From assembly GCA_030673825.1 (NCBI GenBank), contig JAUTCS010000157.1, forward strand, positions 1 through 36,434: a DNA stretch of 36,434 bases. The letters run 5' to 3'. Every line of letters starts with the position of its first letter. Position 1 is the stretch's first letter. The notes beneath the pieces are model-generated. The model saw only the letters and a program-made list of their open reading frames with translations. It made no database searches and was not told where the DNA came from. Both the position numbers and the translations under genes were made by a program. Of this stretch, positions 16,795-24,676 are shown one piece after another. Origin of the DNA: Verrucomicrobiota bacterium JB024. Its GTDB lineage: Bacteria > Verrucomicrobiota > Verrucomicrobiia > Opitutales > Cerasicoccaceae.

Positions 16795-17205
16795 TCAGTC
16801 CTGCCAGTTAAAGGTAATGGGCTTCTCGATGTCGGGGTGGAGGCTGTTGTGGACCGGGCAGCCGTAGGCGGCGCGTTCGAGGGCGGCGCGCTGCTCGGGC
16901 GTGGTGGCCGTGGGGACATTGACCGTCATGGGCAGGGCGGCGATGCGGCGCGGGCTGTTCGAAGACATGTGCTTCTCGACGGTCAGGGTCATGCCCTTGA
17001 GGTCGAGGCCGAGTGAGCGGGCCTTGATGCCCATGATGGTTGCCACGCACGTGGCAAAGGCCGAGGCGCACAGGTCGGTGGGCGAAAAGGTCTCACCGCG
17101 TCCCTGGTTATCCACCGGGGCGTCGGTGGCGATCGTCTGGCCTGAGGGGCCGTGCGTGACCGTGCAGTGCAGGTCACCTTCGTAGGAAGCGGTCAGCTGT
17201 ACCAT
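16795..17205 (-). CDS. OsmC-family thiol peroxidase-like protein
   Basis: OsmC/Ohr proteins reduce organic hydroperoxides with a reactive cysteine pair. The 136-residue protein has RGETFSPTDLCASAFATC (Glu38 and the peroxidatic-type Cys46, with Cys53 one helical turn on) and YGCPVHNSL (Cys116, the second active-site Cys). The extended N-terminal strand region is normal for the fold. The start chosen is ATG 17205; the frame can be extended to a TTG at 17241, but the added residues are not family-like. It diverges from the EEP-domain gene with about 90 bases between. A strong terminator follows, so it is monocistronic. It belongs to the general OsmC branch, and the substrate cannot be assigned. 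Confidence 0.9.
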   Translation of the reverse strand: MVQLTASYEGDLHCTVTHGPSGQTIATDAPVDNQGRGETFSPTDLCASAFATCVATIMGIKARSLGLDLKGMTLTVEKHMSSNSPRRIAALPMTVNVPTATTPEQRAALERAAYGCPVHNSLHPDIEKPITFNWQD

Positions 17206-17296
17206 GGCGCCGATGAAAACCCGCTCCCCGGCACAACACAACCCTTTCCTGCCTTGAAACTCTCCGGCGCTCCGCCACAGTGGTCCCTCGGAAAAG

Positions 17297-18280
17297 ATGG
17301 ACAGAGCCCACGCACATTCTCACGGACTGCTCTCGTGGCGCACGCTCAACACCCTGCTGTGCGGGGTGGCCGTGCTGGTGTTGGCCGCCGCCACCCTGGC
17401 CCCACATTGGGGCGAGCGTGACTGGCGGCTCGACGGGTTGAGCCATTTCCGGATGGAGTACATTGTCCTGTTGGGCTTGCTGGCGCTTTTTACGGTATTC
17501 ACGCGTCGGGTGGTGCTGTTCGTCCTTACGCTGGTCTTTCTGTGCTGGAACGGGGCGGAGATCTTCCACGCTCCCGACCCTGCGCCGCCGCCCGTCGGGG
17601 AAAAGCTCTACAAGGCCGCCTCTTTCAACATCCATACCCGCAACCGCGAGTTCGACAAGATCCTGGCTTGGGTAAAAGAGGAGAAGCCGGACTTTTTCGT
17701 CATTGTCGAGGCGACGGACGCGATGGAGCCCCTGTACGACGCGCTGGACGAGATCTACCCGCAGAAAAAGCGCCGCAGCATGGGCCGGGGCGGTTTCGGC
17801 GCGGTGATCTTCAGTCACTACCCGATCAGTGACGATAAGTTCGCATGGGCGGGTACGGGCACGGTGCAGGTGCGGATTGAGTTGCCGGAGGGCCCGATCA
17901 TCCTGGTTGCCATGCACCCGCAGGCTCCCGTCAGCAAGGAGGCCTGGGGTTGGCGCAACGGCACCTTTGAGGATATCGCCCGCTTTTGCGCGGCGCAGCA
18001 CGACCCACTCGTACTTATGGGCGACATGAACTGCTCGCCCTGGTCGCCGTTCTACAAAGAGTTCGAGCAGGAAAGCGGTCTTCATCCTCCCAATGTGCGC
18101 TGGCTGCCGCGCCGCACCTGGCCCGCGGGACTGCCGTTTTTGTGGACGCCGATTGACCAGTTTTTCGTCTCCAACGGCATCCACCCGGTAGCCGAGTGGA
18201 CTGGCCCCGAGCTGGGCTCGGACCATTACCCGATCATCATGACCTTCCGCGTCGCGCCGGAGGCCTCCGCGGGTCTGTAA
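17297..18280 (+). CDS. Membrane-anchored endonuclease/exonuclease/phosphatase-fold protein
   Basis: Protein of 327 residues with three N-terminal membrane helices (about 17-37, 53-70 and 72-88) and a metal-dependent EEP hydrolase domain from about 103. Active-site residues: Asn111 in SFNIHTRN, Glu138 in FVIVEAT, His207 in VAMHPQA, GDMN at 242-245, Asp287 in TPIDQFF and the closing GSDHYPI (SDH 308-310). All are present, so it should be active. This topology (three helices then EEP) is common in bacterial proteins of unknown substrate and puts the catalytic domain probably outside the cytoplasmic membrane. It is divergent from the OsmC gene. The product is neither a clear nuclease nor a sphingomyelinase. 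Confidence 0.88.
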   Translation: MDRAHAHSHGLLSWRTLNTLLCGVAVLVLAAATLAPHWGERDWRLDGLSHFRMEYIVLLGLLALFTVFTRRVVLFVLTLVFLCWNGAEIFHAPDPAPPPVGEKLYKAASFNIHTRNREFDKILAWVKEEKPDFFVIVEATDAMEPLYDALDEIYPQKKRRSMGRGGFGAVIFSHYPISDDKFAWAGTGTVQVRIELPEGPIILVAMHPQAPVSKEAWGWRNGTFEDIARFCAAQHDPLVLMGDMNCSPWSPFYKEFEQESGLHPPNVRWLPRRTWPAGLPFLWTPIDQFFVSNGIHPVAEWTGPELGSDHYPIIMTFRVAPEASAGL

Positions 18281-18377
18281 CTTCTTTTAACAGGGAGATC
18301 CGGAAGCGCATAATACCTATGATCGCGCAAGGGTTCAACGGGGGGACACCGACTGAAGGGCAGCCGGGCTTAATGGC

Positions 18378-18504
18378 GTTGTCATCCTGAGCGAGCGCAG
18401 CGCGTCGAAGGATCTCCAGGTATGGGTTTTTACGAGTCCGTTCAAAACGCCGTGCGTGGAGATCCTTCGACGCGTCCGCCAGCGGACTTGCTCAGGATGA
18501 CAAC
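18378..18504. repeat. Large inverted repeat of the GTCATCCTGAG family
   Basis: Left arm 18378-18418 begins GTTGTCATCCTGAGCGAGCG. The right arm, 18457-18504, read on the minus strand, begins GTTGTCATCCTGAGCAAGTC and ends identically in CGCGTCGAAGGATCTCCA. The arms of 41 and 48 bases differ by a short insertion in the middle, and the loop is 38 bases. As RNA it would form a long hairpin between the convergent genes. Confidence 0.85.
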
Positions 18505-18556
18505 GGGGAGGGTGGCCTCCGGTTGCCAGATGACTGGCACTGGTCGGCTCTCTTTT

Positions 18557-18630
18557 TTCACCGCAGAGACGCAAAGGCGCAGAGAGTCGAAAAACAGCTT
18601 CGCGCTCCCTTCGCGTGTCTTCGCGGGCAA
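18557..18630. repeat. Facing CACAAAG/CTTCGCG-type repeat remnants
   Basis: TTCACCGCAGAGACGCAAAG with GCGCAGAGA (18557-18585) faces TTCGCGCTCCCTTCGCGTGT with CTTCGCGGGC (about 18600-18628). Both belong to the loose C-A-A-A-G-G-C-type intergenic repeat also seen at 16728 and 23649. Confidence 0.5.
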
Positions 18631-18660
18631 AATCTTCTTTTCTTTCTCTCCCGTCCCGCC

Positions 18661-20121
18661 TTACTGCGGGGCATTCGGACCGAAGTCGCCGGGCAGGCGG
18701 CCGTCGGGGTCGGCGTTGTTCATACCGGCGAGCTTGCGGGCGACCTCGCCCTCCAGATAGAGCGAGCGGGTGGGGAAGGCGATGGAGAGGCCGCGGGCCT
18801 TGATGGCGCGCATGATCTTGCAGTTAATGCGCTGGCGCACGTCCATGTGCTCGATCCAGGCGGTGGAGACGGTGAAGTAATACACGAGGATGTCCAGCGA
18901 GCTGTCCCCGAAGTCGGTGAAGTTGACCAGGATGAAGTCCTGCTGCACGCCCTCGTCCTCGTGCAGGAGCTGGCGAATGTCCTCGACCACGCCCTCCATG
19001 TCGTCGGCGCTGGTTTCGTAGGTGACGCCCACGTACTGTTTGACGCGACGCTTGGGCATGCGCGACCAGTTGTTGATGTACTCGTTGGCCAGGATCGAGT
19101 TGGGGATGGACATGACGGTCTTGGGCCAGGTGCGCACCTTGGTCGAGCGCAGGCCGATGGACTCGACGTCACCGTCCACCTTGTCCCCCACGATGATCCA
19201 GTCCCCGACCTTGAAGGGCCGGTCCAGCACGATCATGAGCGAACCGAAAAAGTTGGCGATGGTGTCCTTGGAGGCCAGGGCGAGGGCCGCGCCCCCGAGC
19301 CCGAGGGTGGCGAAGATCCCGGCCACGTTGTAGCCCATGTTGTCGATCACCATGAGTGCCCCCACGCACAGGATAAAGGCCTTGGCCGTCTTGCGCAGCA
19401 GGGGGATAAAGCCGAAGATGGCGGACTGCTTGTCTCGGATGCGGCCGCCCATAATGATCGCGGCCACGTCGGTCAGTCGCAGCATGGCCCAGACGATGAG
19501 TAGCATCGTCGCCCCGTGGAAAAGATTCTGGATGAGCAGCGCGAGCGTGTCCTCAAAGGGCAGAATGGCCAGCGAGACATAGATGCCCAGAAAGAGGATG
19601 AACCACGAGGCGGGCTTTTCCAGCGCGTTGATCAGGTGGTCGTCAAAGTCGAAACGTGTCTTCGCGGCGAAGCCTTTGAGTCGCCGGAAAATAAACGCCG
19701 CGATGATGTTGCGGAAAATCATCGCGAACAGCAGCACCACGAAGCTGACCGTGAGCTGCCCGGCGGTGAAGCCGAGGACCGCCATGTTCCAGAAGCCACC
19801 CGTGAGCGTGAAGGGCGCCTCGATGTGTTCGAGCTCCTCCTTCCGGTTTTGCTTTTTGGTGTTGGCTTTGCCTGCCGGGCTTTCGCTCTTGGAGGCCCCG
19901 GGTTTGCTGCCGGCCTGGGCCGCGTCTGCGGCGACCATTGCAGCCGCCGCCACGGTGGCCACATTGGAGCCGGTCTCTTCGTCTTCCCCGGTCTGGGGCT
20001 GCCCGGCGTCGGTCTGGGTCTGGGGAGCCGGACTTTGAGGCTGCTCGGCGGCATCCTGCGCCCGCAAAGGCAGGCCGACAGTGAGCAGGAGAGTCGCACA
20101 GAGAAGGGGAAGCGCTCGCAT
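18661..20121 (-). CDS. MscS-family mechanosensitive channel with secreted N-terminal extension
   Basis: Small-conductance mechanosensitive channel family, protecting cells against osmotic downshock. From ATG 20121 it has 486 residues: a signal peptide (RALPLLCATLLLTVGLPLRAQ), an Ala/Gln/Pro-rich low-complexity stretch to about 100, then membrane helices (about 120-140, 165-185, 195-220 and 245-265). The pore helix follows (GIFATLGLGGAALALASKDT), then NFFGSLMIVLDRPFKVGDWI and the soluble MscS beta and vestibule domains. The pore helix has the Gly/Ala packing pattern of TM3. A TTG/ATG-extended frame to 20193 would mask the signal peptide and is unlikely. It converges with the EEP gene across the repeat region. 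The specific gating role is unknown. Confidence 0.9.
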   Translation of the reverse strand: MRALPLLCATLLLTVGLPLRAQDAAEQPQSPAPQTQTDAGQPQTGEDEETGSNVATVAAAAMVAADAAQAGSKPGASKSESPAGKANTKKQNRKEELEHIEAPFTLTGGFWNMAVLGFTAGQLTVSFVVLLFAMIFRNIIAAFIFRRLKGFAAKTRFDFDDHLINALEKPASWFILFLGIYVSLAILPFEDTLALLIQNLFHGATMLLIVWAMLRLTDVAAIIMGGRIRDKQSAIFGFIPLLRKTAKAFILCVGALMVIDNMGYNVAGIFATLGLGGAALALASKDTIANFFGSLMIVLDRPFKVGDWIIVGDKVDGDVESIGLRSTKVRTWPKTVMSIPNSILANEYINNWSRMPKRRVKQYVGVTYETSADDMEGVVEDIRQLLHEDEGVQQDFILVNFTDFGDSSLDILVYYFTVSTAWIEHMDVRQRINCKIMRAIKARGLSIAFPTRSLYLEGEVARKLAGMNNADPDGRLPGDFGPNAPQ

Positions 20122-20158
20122 GACCGGGAAGCTATAGCACGCCCCCGCCGGGCCGAAA

Positions 20159-20190
20159 GCAAAAAAGGGCCCCCGTCGCAACGGGAGCCC
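20159..20190 (-). terminator. Rho-independent terminator after the Q/G/P-rich gene
   Basis: On the minus strand GGGCTCCCGT-TGCG-ACGGGGGCCC (10-base stem, one mismatch, 20190-20167) is followed by TTTTTT (20166-20161). It lies downstream of the gene ending at 20240. Confidence 0.8.
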
Positions 20191-20239
20191 CACGATCAGA
20201 TCGTTTTGAGGGATGACTTATCGGATCATCGGAGAAAAA

Positions 20240-20995
20240 TCAGCCCTGCGGCTGCGGAGAGGAACCCCAGTCCGGTTCCTGCGTGTTGGCAGGAGCGGTG
20301 GGAGCGTTCGGTTGCTGTCCCTGCCACGGGGCCTGAGGACCTCCGGGGCCACGGTTTTGCCCCTGAGCGCTAGGACCGCGCTGCTGGCCGGTCGGGCACT
20401 GGCCGTTGGCGCAAGCCTGTCCCTGCGGCCCTTGGCGTGAGGAATCCATCGGGGGGCCATAAGCCTGGCGTTGGTGCATACCGGGCCCCTGTGGCCCCTG
20501 GCCATTCCCGGCAAAGGCCTGTCCCTGCGGGCCATTCGGCTGCCCCTGAGCGAAGGGGGCCTGTCCTTGCCGGTGCGGACGCTGCTGCGGTTCGCCATAG
20601 GCATAGGCCGCTTCGGGTCCCTGAGCGTTGTTCATGGGTTGCATGTTCATGCCCTGACCGGGGGCGCCGAATCCCGGCTGCCCACCTCGGGGACCATTGA
20701 ATTGGGGGCCTGACTGCTGCGGGCCATAGGCTTGGCGTTCATGGGGAGGCCGGGGCCCGGCCATCGGAGCCTGCTGTCCCTGAAAACCGCCGCTTCCCTG
20801 AAACTCACCACCGCGGGGTCCGCGGTTGTCAGCCATACGGGCCTGATGGGGCGGGCAGGGGGCTCCGGGAGGGCAGACAGCCGGCGGCGGGGGTTCGGAC
20901 TCGGGGCCGGTGGGGGCTGTTTGCGCGCTGAGCATGACGGGGGCGCACAGGCTCCCTGCCAGGCCCAGCAGGACGATAGGATTGAGAATCTTCAT
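20240..20995 (-). CDS. Secreted Gln/Gly/Pro-rich low-complexity protein, unknown function
   Basis: I do not recognise this protein. It has 251 residues with a signal peptide (LNPIVLLGLAGSLCAPVMLSAQ), a short proline run with two cysteines (PPPPAVCPPGAPCPP), then about 190 residues dominated by Gln, Gly, Pro, Asn and Ala. Repeated QGP, QGQ and GPQ units and imperfect RQAYGP repeats (three copies, one as RQAYGPP) occur. There is no hydrophobic core, so it is likely intrinsically disordered and exported to the periplasm or surface. Two further cysteines lie in ACANGQCPTG. A clear terminator follows. Possible roles are matrix or envelope, but nothing proves them. Internal repeats at DNA level suggest growth by slippage. 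Confidence 0.7.
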   Translation of the reverse strand: MKILNPIVLLGLAGSLCAPVMLSAQTAPTGPESEPPPPAVCPPGAPCPPHQARMADNRGPRGGEFQGSGGFQGQQAPMAGPRPPHERQAYGPQQSGPQFNGPRGGQPGFGAPGQGMNMQPMNNAQGPEAAYAYGEPQQRPHRQGQAPFAQGQPNGPQGQAFAGNGQGPQGPGMHQRQAYGPPMDSSRQGPQGQACANGQCPTGQQRGPSAQGQNRGPGGPQAPWQGQQPNAPTAPANTQEPDWGSSPQPQG

Positions 20996-21110
20996 GGTCG
21001 ATATGGGTTAGCGGTGTGGTTGCCGGGGAGCTTTGAAGGAGTAAACCGTTCCCGGGATTAAAAGTTGCACTCCGCGCCCAAGGGGGGGACAATCTCCGCC
21101 ATCCACGGCC

Positions 21111-21461
21111 ATGTATCAGGTCAACTTCAGCGAACAAGCCATGCGCGAGCTCAACCGCCTCGGGATCGAGGTGCAGATGCCGCTCATCGAGAAATTCACC
21201 AGCCTCACCAGTGAGGAGCTGGCCCACCCCAAGGACGAGCTCGGACACTTCATCCGGGACGGGCGCACCTACTACCGGCTGCGCGCGGGTGAGTTTCGTA
21301 TCTACTTCGAGCAGCGCGGCGACACGCTCTACAGCCACTATATCCTGCACCAACACTCGCTGGCGGACTTTATCTTCCGCTTCAAGCTTCCGTACAAGGA
21401 GGAGACGCTCGTCGAGCAGCACCAGTCCTTCTGGAAGTACATCGAAAGCCTGTATAAATAA
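21111..21461 (+). CDS. RelE/ParE-superfamily-like protein without an adjacent antitoxin
   Basis: A 116-residue protein beginning MYQVNFSEQAMRELNRL, the typical first strand and helix of the RelE/ParE fold. It then has FIRDGRTYYRLRAGEFRIYFEQRGDTLYSHYIL, which matches the core strand pair with the basic YRLR.G.FRIYF pattern of RelE-type toxins. The C-terminal extension (about residues 85-116) is longer than in most RelE toxins. No small antitoxin gene lies beside it: the upstream 115 bases hold none, and pssA follows about 100 bases downstream. It may therefore be a housekeeping relative rather than an active toxin. The start ATG 21111 has no good ribosome binding site. Fold assignment is by pattern only. 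Confidence 0.72.
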   Translation: MYQVNFSEQAMRELNRLGIEVQMPLIEKFTSLTSEELAHPKDELGHFIRDGRTYYRLRAGEFRIYFEQRGDTLYSHYILHQHSLADFIFRFKLPYKEETLVEQHQSFWKYIESLYK

Positions 21462-21562
21462 CCGCCGTGCCGCCCGCGGGCCGGATTTTGCCCGTGCGCG
21501 AAGCCTGTCATACTTTTCCACGACACAACCACCAACTGCCCGCAGTCCCTTTTTCTCTCACC

Positions 21563-22444
21563 ATGTCCGAACCCTCGCCCGAAAAACCGGATAATCTCTG
21601 GAAAGACACCGCCGAAGCGGGCCGTATCTACATCCTGCCCAACCTTTTCACCGCTGGGAACCTCTTCTTCGGGTTCCTCTCTGTCATCTGGTGCATCCGG
21701 GGCAAGTACGCCTCGATCGACGAGGTGCAGTCGGCCCGGTTTTTCACCGAGGCGGTCTTCTTTATCCTGGGGGCGGGCTTCTGTGACGCGCTGGACGGGC
21801 GCGTGGCCCGGCTGGGCGGGCGCGAGTCGCTCTTCGGCAAGGAGTTTGACTCCATTGCCGACGTCGTCTCCTTCGGCATGGCCCCGGCGCTGATGATGTT
21901 TTTCCTCATTCTCAGCCCGACGGATGGCTACCCCTTTTTCCGCCAAATCGGCTGGCTGATCGGATTTATCTACCTGCTGTGCGCCGGGGTGCGGCTGGCC
22001 CGCTTCAACGTGCTGACCAACCCCTATATCCCGCCGGGCAACATCGGCTCCGCGCACGCCCGGGCGGACGACTTTCTCGGACTGCCCGCGCCGATGGCGG
22101 CGGGCACGGTGGCCTCGATCGTGCTGGTCATGCTCAACTTCGACCTGCGGCAGTTCACCCTGCTGCTGCCGCCGCTCATGCTTCTGATCGCGTGGCTGAT
22201 GATCAGCCTCATCCCGTACCCGTCCTTTAAGCATGTGGGCTGGCAGACGCACATGCAGACCCGCCACTTTATCGGGCTGATCATTCTGGCCGCTCTCATG
22301 TTCCAGTTCTGGCGCTTCTCTTTCGCGGTCCTGTTCCTCGTGTACATCTTCTGGGGGCTGTTCAAGAGCGTCCGCCATCGCTACCGGGACAAGAAAAACG
22401 GCGATTCCGGCGGCCCGGACGAACCCGAAGCGCCCGCTGTGTAA
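21563..22444 (+). CDS. pssA: CDP-diacylglycerol-serine O-phosphatidyltransferase
   Basis: Membrane enzyme making phosphatidylserine, the precursor of phosphatidylethanolamine, from CDP-diacylglycerol and serine. It has 293 residues. The CDP-alcohol phosphotransferase motif is complete: D-x2-DG-x2-AR-x8-G-x3-D-x3-D in DALDGRVARLGGRESLFG plus KEFDSIAD. About seven or eight membrane helices follow the usual pattern (PNLFTAGNLFFGFLSVIW first). The segment ARFNVLTN and PAPMAAG typifies the PssA branch over phosphatidylglycerophosphate synthase. The start is ATG 21563; the frame extends to 21467 without family-like sequence. The C-terminal tail is charged. It follows the RelE-like gene on the same strand and may be co-transcribed. 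No psd decarboxylase is in the window. Confidence 0.92.
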   Translation: MSEPSPEKPDNLWKDTAEAGRIYILPNLFTAGNLFFGFLSVIWCIRGKYASIDEVQSARFFTEAVFFILGAGFCDALDGRVARLGGRESLFGKEFDSIADVVSFGMAPALMMFFLILSPTDGYPFFRQIGWLIGFIYLLCAGVRLARFNVLTNPYIPPGNIGSAHARADDFLGLPAPMAAGTVASIVLVMLNFDLRQFTLLLPPLMLLIAWLMISLIPYPSFKHVGWQTHMQTRHFIGLIILAALMFQFWRFSFAVLFLVYIFWGLFKSVRHRYRDKKNGDSGGPDEPEAPAV

Positions 22445-22447
22445 TGG

Positions 22448-22462
22448 AACCCCAACGGGGTT
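22448..22462. repeat. AACCCC-AAC-GGGGTT palindrome, copy 1
   Basis: Exact AACCCCAACGGGGTT three bases after the pssA stop, between convergent genes. It can fold as a six-base-pair hairpin with a three-base loop. Confidence 0.8.
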
Positions 22463-22537
22463 GAGTGGTTGCTCATCCGCCCTGCCAGAGCGCAACCTTT
22501 CAAAGGCATCCGGATGCGAAGCATCCAGGGTGAAGGG

Positions 22538-22927
22538 CTATGCCCTTCCGTACCAGTTGTGAAAGACGATGATCTTACCCGCCTCGTCGAAGGTGAGGTG
22601 AAGGGCGTTGGCCATGTCAAAGGCGGTGCCGTCGCTGTTCTTCCCGGCCACGCGCACGATGCAGGCGATGGCCCGGCCCGGCAGATCCGCGATACGGTCG
22701 GTGTAGCGGGCCTCAAAGGTGTCCACGAGGGCGAAGAACCGCCGGTACTCCTCCTCGATGGCGGCGGTGGTGGAGGCGCTTTTTTCGTTCCAGGCACTGG
22801 TGGTATCGCCCAGCCCGTGTACGCGGTAATCGTGCGCGGGGGCGAAACACGCTGCCACGGCGGCGGCATCACGGGCATTGACGGCCCGGCCATAGGCGTC
22901 GAGCAGGGAATGGGGATCGATACTCAC
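22538..22927 (-). CDS. NTF2/SnoaL-like small protein
   Basis: A 129-residue protein with the cone-shaped NTF2-like pattern: N-terminal helix LLDAYGRAVNARDAAAVAACFAP, then alternating strands and helices ending in FDEAGKIIVFHNWYG. SnoaL-like proteins bind or modify small molecules, and none can be named here. The start is GTG 22927, which overlaps the stop of the upstream gene as GTGA, so translation is coupled to the membrane protein before it. The function of both is unknown, but their coupling suggests they are used together. Confidence 0.75.
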   Translation of the reverse strand: MSIDPHSLLDAYGRAVNARDAAAVAACFAPAHDYRVHGLGDTTSAWNEKSASTTAAIEEEYRRFFALVDTFEARYTDRIADLPGRAIACIVRVAGKNSDGTAFDMANALHLTFDEAGKIIVFHNWYGRA

Positions 22928-23556
22928 GGGCGGAAGATATCCAGCTCCTCGGCCAGGTCGCAGACGCGCTCGGCCATGTGCTCGATCACGACGCGCTTCT
23001 TTTCGTCGTAGGGCAGGCCGAACTCCAGATAGGTCAGCGCGCTGCCCTTGAGTTCGAGAAAGCCGTTGCCCTCGCTCCAGTCCTTTTCAAAGACGCGCTG
23101 GCGCTCACGCCCGAAAAACGCGGCCACGGCCTCGGGATCGCTGCTACGGATGGAAAAGAGCCGGTCGAATTCGGCATCGCCCGTCGGGGTGTACTTGAGG
23201 CGCCCGACCTGGCCGAGTTTGGCCAGGGCCTTCTGCTTGGCCATGGTGAAGCGCAGGCCGGAAGGAGCGCGGGTGGCGACCTTGATCGCCATGTCGGTCT
23301 GGCGGGTGTTGTCCAGCCCGTAGCCCTTGGGGGCGATGGCCATCTCGCGCCCGCGGTAGCGGCCGTAGAGGGTGGGGTTGCGCCGGTACAGTCCGAGCAT
23401 GGTGGCCTCCGGTACAGTCAGCTCCAGGCCGAACTTTTCCCCGAGCACGCGCATCTGCGCCTCCAGTTTGCGGAAGTTGCGCAGGTGGGTCATGACGGCG
23501 GCGACGCACACGATGACGAACGCACCCCCGACCACGGCGAGAAGAATCCATTGCAT
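22924..23556 (-). CDS. Membrane-anchored protein of unknown function (DUF3137-like)
   Basis: A 210-residue protein with one N-terminal membrane helix (WILLAVVGGAFVIVCVAAVM) and a soluble domain of mixed strands and helices. The stretches LYGRYRGREMAIAPKGYG and DAEFDRLFSIRSSDPEAVAAFF resemble DUF3137-type domains; I am not certain of this match. No catalytic motif is evident. It is the first gene of a two-gene unit with the NTF2-like gene, overlapping it by four bases. ATG 23556 directly precedes the membrane helix, supporting the start. A repeat-containing gap of about 170 bases separates it from the fcl gene, which runs the same way. Confidence 0.65.
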   Translation of the reverse strand: MQWILLAVVGGAFVIVCVAAVMTHLRNFRKLEAQMRVLGEKFGLELTVPEATMLGLYRRNPTLYGRYRGREMAIAPKGYGLDNTRQTDMAIKVATRAPSGLRFTMAKQKALAKLGQVGRLKYTPTGDAEFDRLFSIRSSDPEAVAAFFGRERQRVFEKDWSEGNGFLELKGSALTYLEFGLPYDEKKRVVIEHMAERVCDLAEELDIFRP

Positions 23557-23648
23557 AGAGAAACACTCTTAGCGCCCGCGCCGGGCTTGCCAAGCGTGTT
23601 TGGCCCCGACGGCGGATTATTCCGGAGAGGCTGCGGGATGAGGTTTGA

Positions 23649-23677
23649 TTAACCCAAAGGCACGAAGGCACAAAGGG
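23649..23677 (+). repeat. CACAAAG-type dispersed repeat
   Basis: TTAACCCAAAGGCACGAAGG followed by CACAAAGGG resembles the repeat at 16728-16756 in the opposite orientation. It lies between fcl and the DUF3137-like gene. Confidence 0.5.
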
Positions 23678-23728
23678 CAGCGAAAAGGTGTAAGACGAGC
23701 TATCAGTGAACTCTCAAACTTCTCCGCG

Positions 23729-24676
23729 CTAGCCCCGCAGCTTGCCGGTGGCCAGTTCCTGGACAAAGGCGGCGTAGGTCTTCTCGATGCCCTCGCGCAG
23801 GGAGATTTTCGGCTCCCAGCCGGTGGCGCGGATGGTGGAGCTGTCCATGAGCTTGCGCGGGGTGCCGTCGGGCTTGGAGGTGTCCCATTTGAGCTCGCCT
23901 TTGAAGCCGGTCACGTCGCGGACCGTCTCGGCAAGTTCCTTGATGGTGACATCTGAGCCGAAGCCCACGTTGACCCAGTCCGGCGGGTTGTCCAGTGCGA
24001 GCAGGTGCAGGCTGGCGGCAGCGAGGTCGTCCACGTGGAGGAACTCGCGCAGCGGGCTGCCCGTGCCCCAGAGGGTGACGTCGGGCGCGCCCGCCTCGAC
24101 CGCTTCGTGGAAGCGCCGCAGCAGCGCGGGCAGCACGTGGGAGTTTTCCGGGTGGTAATTGTCGCCGGGGCCGTAGAGGTTGGTCGGCATGCCGGAGTGG
24201 TAAAGGACGCCGTACTGCTTGCGGTAGTATTGGCAGAGCTTGAGGCCCGCGATCTTGGCGATGGCGTAGGGCTCGTTCGTCGGCTCCAGCGGGCCGGAGA
24301 GCAGGCAGTCCTCGGTCATGGGCTGAGGCGCCTCGCGCGGGTAGATGCACGAGCTGCCCAGGAAGAGCAGGCGTTTGACCCCGTGTTTCCACGAGAAATG
24401 GATCAGGTTGTGGGCGCTGGCCAGGTTTTCGTGGATGAACTCCGCCGGGTAGGTGTTGTTGGCATGGATGCCGCCCACGCGGGCCGCCGCCACGATGACG
24501 ACTTCCGGCTTCTCGTCGGCCAGGGTCTCCTCGACCGCGGCAGCGTCGCACAGGTCGAGCTCGGCGTGCGTGCGCAGCACGAAGTTCTCGTGCCCCTGCG
24601 CCAGCAGGGCGCGGTGGATGGCGCTGCCGACCATCCCGCGATGGCCGGAGAGAAAAACTTTAGTCGTGGAGTCCAT
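23729..24676 (-). CDS. fcl: GDP-L-fucose synthase
   Basis: Bifunctional epimerase-reductase that converts GDP-4-keto-6-deoxy-D-mannose to GDP-L-fucose with NADPH, acting after Gmd. It has 315 residues. Rossmann motif [11 protein letters not shown] (10-20), the family signature [19 protein letters not shown], the catalytic trio GSSCIYP (Ser about 108-109) with YAIAK (Tyr137, Lys141), and [23 protein letters not shown]. All the expected residues are in place. ATG 24676 overlaps the end of a 95-residue gene upstream by 17 bases. Its partner gmd is about 7 kb away at 31316-32359, separated by unrelated genes, so the two are probably regulated separately. Activity is assumed from intact motifs. 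Confidence 0.94.
   Translation of the reverse strand: MDSTTKVFLSGHRGMVGSAIHRALLAQGHENFVLRTHAELDLCDAAAVEETLADEKPEVVIVAAARVGGIHANNTYPAEFIHENLASAHNLIHFSWKHGVKRLLFLGSSCIYPREAPQPMTEDCLLSGPLEPTNEPYAIAKIAGLKLCQYYRKQYGVLYHSGMPTNLYGPGDNYHPENSHVLPALLRRFHEAVEAGAPDVTLWGTGSPLREFLHVDDLAAASLHLLALDNPPDWVNVGFGSDVTIKELAETVRDVTGFKGELKWDTSKPDGTPRKLMDSSTIRATGWEPKISLREGIEKTYAAFVQELATGKLRG

Larger units (their letters stand above)
18281..18660. other. 380-base intergenic region rich in repeats
   Basis: Lies between convergent genes. Bases 18378-18504 hold a large inverted repeat of the GTCATCCTGAG family, and 18557-18630 hold CACAAAG-type and CTTCGCG-type repeat remnants facing each other. Short frames here are repeat translations, not genes. 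Confidence 0.65.

Noticed and set aside
18335-18760. Small frames in the repeat region between the EEP and MscS genes
   Set aside because: They are translations of the inverted repeats themselves.
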